Source: an uncultured Bacteroidaceae bacterium
GTDB taxonomy: Bacteria > Bacteroidota > Bacteroidia > Bacteroidales > Bacteroidaceae
Direction of reading: 5' to 3'
Length of the DNA: 18,342 nucleotides
Assembly: GCA_904501775.1 (NCBI GenBank)
Contig: CAJGCJ010000026.1
Coordinates: forward strand, 1 to 18,342
The position numbers and the translations under genes are program-made. Under the pieces are notes generated by a model, which did not search any database, was not told the DNA's origin, and saw nothing but the letters and a program-made list of their open reading frames with translations. Of this stretch, positions 1 through 7,758 are shown piece after piece (the stretch's first letter is position 1; each line of letters begins with the position of its first letter).

Positions 1-550
1 CGATATGGTCACCCCAAACCGTCTCGGCAAGCACAGCCTTGTCTACAATGTGATTGGGACGCTGCAGAAAATAGAGCAGAATATCAAACTCCTTTTTCAA
101 CAGCTGGATATCCTTATCGGCCACCTTGACACGGCGTTCATTCACATCTATAACAATGTTACCTGCCGACATTGTACTCTTCACCGATGCCGAGCCGCGA
201 CGAAGCACACTCTTTATTCGTGCCGAGAGTTCGGCCATATAAAAAGGCTTTGCCAAATAATCATCGGCACCCAACTCGAGCCCTTCGACCTTGTCGTCAA
301 TTGAGTCACGCGCCGAAATGATAATAACCCTGTCGCTCTTGCCAAGTTCCCGAAGATGCTTGAGCAGATGCAGACCGTTGCCATCGGGCAACATTATATC
401 GAGCATTATACAGTCGTAGTTGTAACCGGCAATTTTGTCTTCGGCTTCGCGACAGTTTGTGGCCGTCTCAACCACATATCCCTCACCGCGCAAGGCGCGA
501 CACATTATCTCGCTAAGAGAGGTATCATCTTCTATGACAAGCAGTTTCAT
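1..550 (-). CDS. OmpR/PhoB-family two-component response regulator, C-terminus cut off by window edge
   Basis: I translated the complement from the ATG at 550-548; the frame stays open for about 183 codons to the window edge. The N-terminal half is a receiver domain: acidic pair D8-D9, phospho-acceptor D51 in the IMLDIMLPDGNG context, conserved S79 of IISARD, and K101 of the AKPF motif. After a short linker, the start of a winged-helix DNA-binding domain is visible from about residue 125, with LLKKEFDILLYF and ETVWGDH near the cut. Full-length members have about 225-235 residues, so roughly 45 are missing. It would be phosphorylated by a histidine kinase and bind DNA to control transcription; no kinase gene is in view, though one could lie just beyond the edge. 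It resembles RprY-type Bacteroidales regulators, but I do not assign a symbol. It lies 79 bp downstream of rnr on the same strand and has its own promoter in that gap. Confidence 0.93.
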   Translation of the reverse strand, partial: MKLLVIEDDTSLSEIMCRALRGEGYVVETATNCREAEDKIAGYNYDCIMLDIMLPDGNGLHLLKHLRELGKSDRVIIISARDSIDDKVEGLELGADDYLAKPFYMAELSARIKSVLRRGSASVKSTMSAGNIVIDVNERRVKVADKDIQLLKKEFDILLYFLQRPNHIVDKAVLAETVWGDHI

Positions 551-571
551 GTTATATCTGTTTTCTCACCA

Positions 572-579
572 CAAAAGTA
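572..579 (-). promoter_or_regulatory. Bacteroidetes -7 promoter element for the response regulator
   Basis: On the minus strand 579-572 reads TACTTTTG, a full match to the Bacteroidetes -7 consensus TAnnTTTG. It lies 21 nt upstream of the start codon at 550. No good TTG is found 19-21 nt further upstream; only a TTTC at about 600-597 is present, so the -33 half is weak. The element suggests the regulator can be transcribed separately from rnr. Confidence 0.55.
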
Positions 580-629
580 TGGTATAATTCTAAATGGAAA
601 CTGAAATATGAGTACTATGACAAAATATG

Positions 630-2777
630 TCACTCTTCTACAAGCTCATAGTCGAGCTGCTTACGATCGAGATTGGCACGCACAATCTTTATGCGTACAG
701 CATCGCCAATCATATACTTGCGATGCTTGCGTCTGCCCACAAGACAATAGTTGGCATCATCGAATTCGTAATAGTCGTCCTGCAGAGTACGCAATGGAAT
801 CATACCCTCGCACTTGTTCTCGTTTATTTCGGCATATATACCCCACTCGGTAACACCGCTTATCACAGCATCGTACTCCTCGCCTATATGCCCGCTCATG
901 AACTCGACCTGTTTATATTTTATGCTGGCACGCTCGGCATTGGCAGCCACCTGCTCTTGTGCCGAACAGTGTTCGCACAAATCCTCGTACTTCGACTGGC
1001 TCACCGAACGCGAGTTCTGGTTAAGGTACTTGTCGAGCAGACGATGCACCATAAGGTCGGGATAACGGCGTATGGGCGATGTGAAGTGTGTGTAGAACTT
1101 AAATGCAAGGCCGTAGTGACCTATATTCTCGGTTGAATAGCGCGCCTTCTGCATTGTGCGCAACGATATCTGCTCTATCACATTCTGCTCCTTGCTGCCT
1201 TTTATATCTGTAAGGAGATTGTTTAGGGCAGCCGGAGATGTGGTGCGTCCCGATGCACTCTTCATCTTATATCCCAATTTTGCAACAAAGCGGGCAAGGA
1301 CAGTAAGCTTATCGGGGTCGGGAGTGTCGTGGATACGATAGACAAAGGTCTTGGGGTGGTTCTTGGCTGTAGGCTTGCCTATTGTCTCGGCAACGGTGCG
1401 ATTAGCAAGCAACATGAACTCCTCAATCAGCTGATGTGACTCGTTGCTCTCGCTGAAATATACCGACAATGGCTTGCCCTCTTCATCGAGACGGAAATGC
1501 ACCTCGGCCTGTTGGAAATCTATTGCACCTGCCTTAAAACGCTTTTCGCGCATTATACGGGCAAGTTTATTCAGCACCATGATTTCGGCAGCATAGTCGC
1601 CGTCGGCACCATCTATCATAGTCTGCACCTCGTCATATGTAAAACGGCGGTCGCTGTTTATCACGCCCCTCACGATACGGTATTTCTTAACCTCGGCATT
1701 CTCGTTCATGGTAAATACTACCGAGTAGGTGAGCTTCTCTTCGTTGGGACGCAGCGAGCACAGGAAATTACAGAGCCGCTCGGGCAGCATAGGTATCGTG
1801 CGGTCGACCAGATATATTGATGTCGCACGCTTAAATGCCTCCTTGTCTATTGTACCGCCTTCGGTAACATAGTGCGAAACATCGGCAATGTGTACACCAA
1901 TCTCCCACAAGCCGTCCGAAACCTTGCGCAGCGACAGCGCATCGTCAAAGTCCTTGGCATCGGAGGGGTCGATGGTAAAAGTGGTAACACCGCGGAAATC
2001 TTCGCGGCGTGCAATCTCTTCTTCGGTAATCTTTGCCGGCAGACGGTTGGCAGCCTCTTCGACAGCAGCCGGGTAGACATAGGGTAGACCATACTCGGCA
2101 AGAATTGCATTCATCTCGGCATCATTCTCTCCATTCTTGCCCAATATATCTACAACCTTGCCGACAGGATTACGGCTGTCAAGCGGCCAATCAAGCAGCT
2201 TTACAACAGCCTTGTCACCCGACTTTCCACCCTTCAGATACTCGCGAGGGATAAACATATCGTTGGGCAATATGCGACTCTCGGTAAGCAGCAGGGCATA
2301 GTGTTTCTCGACCTTGAGCACACCGACAAAGGTATCGTGTTTACGGCGCATAACCTCAACCACCTCGCCCTCAAGGCCACGTCCGCGACGCTTGGCAAAC
2401 AGCATGACACGCACATAGTCATCAGTGAGAGCATGTAACGAGTTACGTTCGGTTATAATAACAGGCTCGCTGCCATCATCGGGATAAACCATATTATAAC
2501 CCTCGTTACTGCGTTTGAACGTTCCGCACATAACCGAATTCCTATTGGCCAACATATATCGGCGGAAAGATGTCTCGAGCAGATAGCCGTCGAAGACCAT
2601 ATCATCCAAGATAGAAACACATAACGTGCGTGCCGATGTCGTAGTGATGCCCAGCTCCTTGAAAATATCTTTTGTACCGAGTTCTTCACTGTCGTGACGA
2701 TTAAAAAAATCGACAATCATCTCAACAAGCTGACGCTTGTTCATACGCCTTGCGGCCTTACACCCCTTCTTTGCCAT
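630..2777 (-). CDS. rnr: Ribonuclease R (RNB-family 3'-5' exoribonuclease)
   Basis: This 715-residue protein has the order expected of RNase R: an N-terminal winged-helix region (about 12-75), cold-shock/OB-like RNA-binding domains (about 80-210), the RNB catalytic domain (about 260-590) and a C-terminal S1 domain (about 635-710). The catalytic metal-binding motif TIDPSDAKDFDDA spans 268-280, with the Asp cluster D270, D273, D276, D278 and D279. Also present are IGVHIADVSHYV (293-304) and the RNB signature FTSPIRRYPDLMVHRLL. The enzyme degrades structured RNA processively in the cytoplasm and takes part in rRNA and tmRNA-linked quality control. Length is normal for Bacteroidetes. The start at 2777 is followed by a basic MAKKGCKAARR segment. 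The gene is divergent from porP, sits 79 bp upstream of the response regulator on the same strand, and has a promoter of its own. The C-terminus lacks the long basic tail seen in enterobacterial RNase R. Confidence 0.95.
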   Translation of the reverse strand: MAKKGCKAARRMNKRQLVEMIVDFFNRHDSEELGTKDIFKELGITTTSARTLCVSILDDMVFDGYLLETSFRRYMLANRNSVMCGTFKRSNEGYNMVYPDDGSEPVIITERNSLHALTDDYVRVMLFAKRRGRGLEGEVVEVMRRKHDTFVGVLKVEKHYALLLTESRILPNDMFIPREYLKGGKSGDKAVVKLLDWPLDSRNPVGKVVDILGKNGENDAEMNAILAEYGLPYVYPAAVEEAANRLPAKITEEEIARREDFRGVTTFTIDPSDAKDFDDALSLRKVSDGLWEIGVHIADVSHYVTEGGTIDKEAFKRATSIYLVDRTIPMLPERLCNFLCSLRPNEEKLTYSVVFTMNENAEVKKYRIVRGVINSDRRFTYDEVQTMIDGADGDYAAEIMVLNKLARIMREKRFKAGAIDFQQAEVHFRLDEEGKPLSVYFSESNESHQLIEEFMLLANRTVAETIGKPTAKNHPKTFVYRIHDTPDPDKLTVLARFVAKLGYKMKSASGRTTSPAALNNLLTDIKGSKEQNVIEQISLRTMQKARYSTENIGHYGLAFKFYTHFTSPIRRYPDLMVHRLLDKYLNQNSRSVSQSKYEDLCEHCSAQEQVAANAERASIKYKQVEFMSGHIGEEYDAVISGVTEWGIYAEINENKCEGMIPLRTLQDDYYEFDDANYCLVGRRKHRKYMIGDAVRIKIVRANLDRKQLDYELVEE

Positions 2778-2989
2778 AACTCAACCATATTAAAATTAAT
2801 TACAACTGATGTTGTCTGTCGCTAAAGTAGTAATAAAAAAAGAGAAAGCAACACTTCTTATATAATAAGTACAAGTAAAATGGCTCTATGATTAGGTTTT
2901 TTAACGAAAAAATACGAAATTCGTGCGCTTTTTGATTTTTAAAGGCAAAGATTAAATAATATCTGCAGTTTATTTGCGTTATCTAAGGG
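2778..2989. other. Divergent rnr/porP intergenic regulatory region
   Basis: This AT-rich 212-bp spacer separates two divergently transcribed units and must hold the promoters of both. The rnr promoter is recognisable at 2822-2851. For porP the best -7 candidate is TTTATTTG at 2969-2976, 13 nt before the start codon, a 7 of 8 match with no good -33 partner, so the porP promoter is unresolved. An 11-bp perfect dyad, ACGAAATTCGT (5-bp arms about one base), lies at 2914-2924 and could be a small operator. Confidence 0.45.
2822..2851 (-). promoter_or_regulatory. Probable promoter of rnr
   Basis: Reading the minus strand, TTG at 2851-2849 is separated by exactly 19 nt from TACTTTAG at 2829-2822. 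The latter matches the Bacteroidetes -7 consensus TAnnTTTG at 7 of 8 positions, and the spacing is that expected for the primary sigma factor. The element lies 44 nt upstream of the rnr start codon. Confidence 0.5.
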
Positions 2990-3934
2990 ATGAAAAAGCT
3001 GTTGTACATAACCGCCGTTCTACTATTGTGCGCTTTATCAAAAGTGAGCGCGCAGTATGATGTACACTTCTCCCACTATTGGAAGATGCAGAACTTCTAC
3101 AACCCGGCAGGAGCGGGAGCAACAGGCAAGCTGCACGCCTTTGCGGCATACAGCAACCAGCTTACAGGATTCGAAGGCAATCCCAAGAGCATGCTCATAA
3201 ATGCCGACATGCCCCTGTCGATGTTCAAGGGCGACCACTCCATTGGAGTAGGCATACTGAACGACGAAATTGGAATGTTTACCAACCAGCATCTTTTTCT
3301 TAACTACTCGTATGCCATGAAACTTTTTGGTGGCAAACTGGCCATAGGAGCACAGTTGGGAATGTTGAACGCAAAACTGGATCCCAAGGACCTTAATCTG
3401 GGCGAGAACAAAGACGACCCTGCATTCCCATCATCGGCAGTAGATGGCAACAAGTTCGATTTTGGTGCAGGAATAATGTTCAGACACAAGCATTTCTACA
3501 CCGGAATATCGGCACTGCACATAAATGCTCCACTCATAGAATTGGGGCAGAGCAACCAGTTTCAGGTAGACCCGTTCTTTAATTTTATGGCCGGAGGCAA
3601 TATAAAGTTAAAAAATCCGTTAATAACAATACAGTCCTATATGCAAATAATGACCGACTTTGTATCGTGGCGCACCGACTTGACGGCAAAAGGCAACTAT
3701 ACCTACAACAACAAGCGCTTTTTCGGCGGTGTAACATACAGCTACGACACATCGGTAACACTATTTGCCGGCATTGACTTAATGAATATAACCGTAAGCT
3801 ATGCCTACGAAATATTTACCTCGGGCATAGGAGCACAGAACGGAAACCACGACATCTATTTAGGATACGACATAGAACTTGATTTATTTAAAAAAGGAAA
3901 AAACAAACATAACAGTATAAGAATCTTGAAATGA
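2990..3934 (+). CDS. porP: Type IX secretion outer-membrane protein PorP (SprF family)
   Basis: This 314-residue protein belongs to the PorP/SprF family of Bacteroidota outer-membrane beta-barrels. It begins with a signal peptide (positive MKK, hydrophobic 4-16, probable cleavage SA|Q at 21/22). The mature N-terminus YDVHFSHYWKMQNFYNPAGAG carries the family's conserved start pattern, in which early strands precede a YNPA/NPA turn. Alternating hydrophobic and glycine-rich strands follow, such as HSIGVGILNDEIG and FDFGAGIMFRHKHFYTGIS. Family knowledge: PorP is needed for type IX secretion and is linked to PorE and the cell-surface side of the machine. It is the first gene of porPKLMN, and its stop overlaps the porK start (ATGATG at 3931-3936), suggesting translational coupling. 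The last residues are a basic KKGKNKHNSIRILK tail after the final strand. Confidence 0.93.
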   Translation: MKKLLYITAVLLLCALSKVSAQYDVHFSHYWKMQNFYNPAGAGATGKLHAFAAYSNQLTGFEGNPKSMLINADMPLSMFKGDHSIGVGILNDEIGMFTNQHLFLNYSYAMKLFGGKLAIGAQLGMLNAKLDPKDLNLGENKDDPAFPSSAVDGNKFDFGAGIMFRHKHFYTGISALHINAPLIELGQSNQFQVDPFFNFMAGGNIKLKNPLITIQSYMQIMTDFVSWRTDLTAKGNYTYNNKRFFGGVTYSYDTSVTLFAGIDLMNITVSYAYEIFTSGIGAQNGNHDIYLGYDIELDLFKKGKNKHNSIRILK

Positions 3935-5358
3935 TGAAAAAGATAATCTATCTGCCATTATTCCTTGCAATGCTTATAATGCAATCGTGTCTTGGACCAA
4001 GCAAAAGCAGCAGCATAGGAGGTGAAGTAACCGGAATAAGCGGTACAGCCATCAACGAGCCTACACCCTACGGCATGGTGCTGGTTGAGCGTGGTTCAAT
4101 AAAAATAGGCGCAGAAGAGGCCGACTCGTTGTGGGGAATAACAACACCTGTAAAGGATATCTCGGTAGACGCCTTTTGGATGGACGAGACCGAAGTATCA
4201 AATGCCAAATACCGTCAATTCGTATATTGGGTGCGCGACTCTATCATCCGTGAGCGCCTTGCCGACCCCGCTTATGGAGGCGACGAGACCTTCAAAATAA
4301 CCGAAGATGAATTCGGCGAGCCCATCACACCCTATCTTAACTGGAGCAAGCCAATTCCTTGGAAAAAACCGACAGAAGACGAGCAGCGCGCCATTGAGAG
4401 CGTATATATCACAAACCCCATAACAGGAGTTAAGATGCTCGATGCTACACAGATGAACTATCGTTATGAGATATACGATTACACACAGGCAGCATTGCGC
4501 AAGCACCGTCTGAACCCCGAAGAGCGTAACCGCAACACCGACATTCCCACCGACTACGATGCAGTGGTAACAATATCCAAAGACACTGCCTACATTAACG
4601 ACGAAGGACGTATCATAAACGAAACCATCACACGACCCTTGTCGAGTGTCTACGATTTCCTCAACACATATATCATCAATATCTACCCCGATACAACTTG
4701 CTGGGTAAACGATTTCCCGAATGCAAACAACGAAGTATATCTTAATTTGTATTTCAGCCACCCCAACTATAGCGAATACCCTGTTGTAGGAGTAAGCTGG
4801 GAGCAGGCAAATGCCTATTGTGCATGGCGCACCGACTATCTTCTTCGCGGCATGCGCGGACAGGCTAAATACATACAACGATATCGCCTGCCATCGGAAG
4901 CCGAGTGGGAATTTGCTGCACGCGGCAAAGAGGGAGGAAAATTCCCATGGGACAGCAATGACACAAAGAGCGACAAAGGATGCTATTATGCCAACTACAA
5001 GCCCGGTGAAGGCAATTACACACAAGACGGCAACCTTATAACATCGCGGTGCGGAATATATTCGGCAAACAGCAACGGTCTCTACGACATGGCCGGAAAC
5101 GTAGCCGAGTGGACCTCGACCATATACACCGAAGCAGGAATCCTGCAGATGAGCGACATCAACCCCGACCTGCAATACCGCGCAGCAAAGGAAGACCCGT
5201 ACAGCCTGAAGAAAAAGGCCATCCGTGGAGGCTCGTGGAAAGACCCTGTACGCTACATACAAGGAGCGACACGTTCATACGAGTATCAGAATGAATCGCG
5301 TTCGTACATCGGATTCAGATGCGTTCGCAGCTTCAGCGGAATATCAAGAAGAAAATAA
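3931..5358 (+). CDS. porK: Type IX secretion lipoprotein PorK (GldK homologue, SUMF1/FGE-like fold)
   Basis: This 475-residue protein has a lipoprotein signal ending in IMQSC, with the lipidated Cys at residue 20. It contains a formylglycine-generating-enzyme-like domain: MVLVERGSIKIG (49-60), FWMDETEVSNAKYRQF (82-97), VVGVSWEQANAYCAWR (285-300), YRLPSEAEWEFAARG (318-332), GLYDMAGNVAEWT (383-395), IRGGSWKD (431-438) and IGFRCVRSF (460-468). An insertion of about 170 residues (105-275) separates the first two core segments, as is usual in GldK/PorK. The Cys pair that catalyses formylglycine formation in true FGE falls in 445-453, which reads GATRSYEYQ and contains no Cys, so the domain should be structural. 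Family knowledge: PorK forms a large periplasmic ring with PorN beneath the outer membrane. It starts inside the porP stop; the second ATG at 3934 is an equally possible start. Confidence 0.94.
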   Translation: MMKKIIYLPLFLAMLIMQSCLGPSKSSSIGGEVTGISGTAINEPTPYGMVLVERGSIKIGAEEADSLWGITTPVKDISVDAFWMDETEVSNAKYRQFVYWVRDSIIRERLADPAYGGDETFKITEDEFGEPITPYLNWSKPIPWKKPTEDEQRAIESVYITNPITGVKMLDATQMNYRYEIYDYTQAALRKHRLNPEERNRNTDIPTDYDAVVTISKDTAYINDEGRIINETITRPLSSVYDFLNTYIINIYPDTTCWVNDFPNANNEVYLNLYFSHPNYSEYPVVGVSWEQANAYCAWRTDYLLRGMRGQAKYIQRYRLPSEAEWEFAARGKEGGKFPWDSNDTKSDKGCYYANYKPGEGNYTQDGNLITSRCGIYSANSNGLYDMAGNVAEWTSTIYTEAGILQMSDINPDLQYRAAKEDPYSLKKKAIRGGSWKDPVRYIQGATRSYEYQNESRSYIGFRCVRSFSGISRRK

Positions 5359-5386
5359 CTAACAATCACAACACACACTATCTGTC

Positions 5387-6130
5387 ATGAGTAAGAAAAG
5401 AAACATAATAAGCAGTATACAGACCTTTATGGATTCTCCTAAAGGCAGAACATACACCAACTACATATACAGTTGGGGTGCAGCAATCGTTATTCTTGGA
5501 ACACTCTTCAAACTGACCCACATAGCCGGTGCCAACCTTATGCTGTTCATTGGTATGGGTGCCGAGGTTGTAGTATTCTTCTTCTCGGCATTTGAACGTC
5601 CATACGAACTTGCCGAAGAGGACCGCAAGGAGGAACGTGCCGAACGCAGAGCCGAACGCGGAGAGGCTATGGGAAGTGTTGTTATTGGCAACATCAGCGG
5701 AATTGAAGCAGTCGACGGTTCAGACAATATTGCCACACCGGCAGGTGTTTCAGGCGGAACTGTGGTTATTGGCGGAACAGGCTTAGCAGGCGGTTCACAA
5801 ACCGTTGACCCGAGCCTTGTGACAGAGATGGACGATGCTACCAAGGATTATGTCGAGAAGATACGCGCGCTCAATGAGGCTATCAAGCGCATTTCGGAGC
5901 AGACAGAGAGTCTTGGACGCAACATGGAAGAGATGGATACACTCGCACGCAACATCACCGGCATAAATGCACTCTACGAAGTACAGTTGCGCAGTGCAGG
6001 CAATCAGGTAAGCAACATCGACCTTGTCAACGAAGAGACCAAGAAGATGGCAGCACAGATTAAAGAACTCAATATCATGTATGCACGTATGCTCGAGGCA
6101 ATGACATGCAACATGAACAGACAGCAGTAA
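5387..6130 (+). CDS. porL: Type IX secretion inner-membrane motor protein PorL (GldL homologue)
   Basis: This 247-residue protein has two transmembrane helices close to the N-terminus (about 24-44 and 49-69) and a long cytoplasmic tail, the GldL/PorL arrangement. Residues shown to be important in the GldL motor have clear counterparts at matching spacing: Y28, K42 and H45 (YSWGAA...FKLTH) in helix 1, E60 in helix 2, and E70 in the SAFE motif. The tail begins with a highly charged helix (about 71-94), passes through a Gly/Val-rich low-complexity stretch holding two related VVIG segments, then forms a probable coiled coil from about residue 150. Family knowledge: five GldL subunits surround a GldM dimer and use the proton motive force to rotate it, powering secretion. 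It lies 28 nt after porK and 22 nt before porM. Confidence 0.94.
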   Translation: MSKKRNIISSIQTFMDSPKGRTYTNYIYSWGAAIVILGTLFKLTHIAGANLMLFIGMGAEVVVFFFSAFERPYELAEEDRKEERAERRAERGEAMGSVVIGNISGIEAVDGSDNIATPAGVSGGTVVIGGTGLAGGSQTVDPSLVTEMDDATKDYVEKIRALNEAIKRISEQTESLGRNMEEMDTLARNITGINALYEVQLRSAGNQVSNIDLVNEETKKMAAQIKELNIMYARMLEAMTCNMNRQQ

Positions 6131-6152
6131 AACCGCAGAACAAGAAAAACTG

Positions 6153-7730
6153 ATGAAAATCAAAAAAAATAAAGTATCCCCACGTCAGAAGATGATAAAT
6201 CTTATGTACGTTCTTCTTATGGCAATGCTTGCCTTGAACGTATCGTCTGACGTACTCAACGGCTTTACACTTGTCGATGAGAGCCTGTCGCGAAGCACCG
6301 CGAATGCCAACATACAGAACATGGCTCTGTATCAGAACTTCGAGGAGTCGATGGCACAGAACCCCGAGAAGGTTGGAGAGTGGTACGAACGTGCACAGAA
6401 CGTACGTTCGATGTCCGACTCGCTCTACCAACTGGCCGAGCACCTGAAGATACGCATAGCAAAGAAAGCCGACGGCAAGAACGGTGACTACTCGAACCTC
6501 GAGAACCGCGAAGACCTTGAGGCTGCGACATATGTGATGCTTGCCCCCGGCAGCGGACAAGGAAAAGAGCTGTATGACGAGATTACATCGTACCGCGAGA
6601 ATATACTCGGCATGCTCACCGACAGCGTGCAACGCAAGATAATAGAAGATAACTTCAGCACCGAGATACCCCGCAAGGACATATCGTTGATGAAGAACTG
6701 GCAGGAATATCACTTTGAGAACATGCCAGCAATAGCAGCCGTTACACTGCTCACAAAGCTACAGAACGATATACGCTATGCCGAAGGAGAGGTGTTGCAC
6801 ACACTCGCAAAGAACATTGACCTTGGCGATGTACGCGTAAACCAGATTCGTGCACTTGTTATTCCCAACTCAAAGAATGTCGTACGCGGCAATGAGTTTG
6901 TGGCACAAATAATATTGGCAGCGGTAGACTCGACCCAACGCCCCGAAATATACATCGAGGATGAAAAGCTCGACACTGAGAACGGACTCTACACACGTCT
7001 GTGCAACACTACAGGCGACTACACCCTCGATGGATATATGATGGTAAACGATGGTAGCGGCAGCACATCGCGCTACAATTTCTCGCAGACATATACCGTT
7101 GTCGAACCTACGGCAACTGTAAGTGCATCGCTCATGAACGTACTCTATGCCGGTTTCGAGAACCCTATAAGCATCTCGGTACCCGGTGTTCCTGCCAACA
7201 GGATATCGGCAAGCATAGCAAAGGGTAAGGGAACACTCAAGAGCGACAGAAAAGGCGGATATATCGTAGTACCGACACAGATAGGCGAAGAACTGAAGAT
7301 TGAGGTTACCGCAACAAACGAAGAGGGACGCAGACAAAGCATGGGACAATATGCCTTCCGCGTACGTCAGTTGCCCGACCCCACCCCATTCATCGAGTAC
7401 AACGACAAGGATGGAAACAGACAGCGCTACCGTGGTGGCAAGCCATTTGCCAAGCAGTCGCTTATGGGCACAAAGGGTATTGTTGCAGCTATAGACGACG
7501 GACTGCTGAACATAAATTTCGAAGTGAAATCGTTCGACATAGTATTCTTCGACAACATGGGTAACGCAATACCCCGCAAATCGGACGGAGCACTATTCTC
7601 GGCGGCACAAAAGGATATGATACGTAACCTGCAGAGAGGAAAGCGTTTCTACATCTCCAACGTAAAGGCTGTGGGCCCCGACAAAGTAGAGCGTCAGCTA
7701 CCGACATCACTCGAGGTTATTATAAACTAA
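6153..7730 (+). CDS. porM: Type IX secretion motor shaft protein PorM (GldM homologue)
   Basis: This 525-residue protein has one N-terminal transmembrane helix (about 15-33, in MINLMYVLLMAMLALNVSS) preceded by the family motif SPRQKMINLMY. R11 in that motif corresponds to the GldM arginine (R9) that interacts with the PorL/GldL glutamates. The remainder is periplasmic: an alpha-helical D1-like region (about 40-220) followed by beta-rich Ig-like domains (about 225-525), for example VEPTATVSASLMNVLYAGFEN and the later RYRGGKPFAKQSLMGTKGIVAAIDDG. This matches the four-domain GldM/PorM shaft and the usual length. A PorM dimer crosses the periplasm and transmits rotation from PorL to the PorK/PorN ring. 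Third motor-associated gene of the operon, with short 22- and 28-nt spacers either side. Confidence 0.95.
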   Translation: MKIKKNKVSPRQKMINLMYVLLMAMLALNVSSDVLNGFTLVDESLSRSTANANIQNMALYQNFEESMAQNPEKVGEWYERAQNVRSMSDSLYQLAEHLKIRIAKKADGKNGDYSNLENREDLEAATYVMLAPGSGQGKELYDEITSYRENILGMLTDSVQRKIIEDNFSTEIPRKDISLMKNWQEYHFENMPAIAAVTLLTKLQNDIRYAEGEVLHTLAKNIDLGDVRVNQIRALVIPNSKNVVRGNEFVAQIILAAVDSTQRPEIYIEDEKLDTENGLYTRLCNTTGDYTLDGYMMVNDGSGSTSRYNFSQTYTVVEPTATVSASLMNVLYAGFENPISISVPGVPANRISASIAKGKGTLKSDRKGGYIVVPTQIGEELKIEVTATNEEGRRQSMGQYAFRVRQLPDPTPFIEYNDKDGNRQRYRGGKPFAKQSLMGTKGIVAAIDDGLLNINFEVKSFDIVFFDNMGNAIPRKSDGALFSAAQKDMIRNLQRGKRFYISNVKAVGPDKVERQLPTSLEVIIN

Positions 7731-7758
7731 AAATGAAACAAGCATAATTACTCATATT

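Noticed and set aside
627..1136. 169-codon plus-strand frame antisense to rnr
   Set aside because: It overlaps the conserved S1 and RNB coding sequence of RNase R and has no motif or translation signal of its own.
4198..5262. 354-codon open frame on the minus strand, antisense to porK
   Set aside because: It lies entirely inside porK, its product is Cys/Val-rich without recognisable motifs, and porK is a clear family member. It is a composition-driven shadow.
3931..5358. Sulfatase-maturating formylglycine-generating enzyme
   Set aside because: The fold matches, but the catalytic cysteines are missing, the protein is a lipoprotein, and it sits in the por operon, so PorK is the correct reading.
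6075..6713. 212-codon minus-strand frame across the porL/porM junction
   Set aside because: It is antisense to two confidently identified genes and has no family resemblance.
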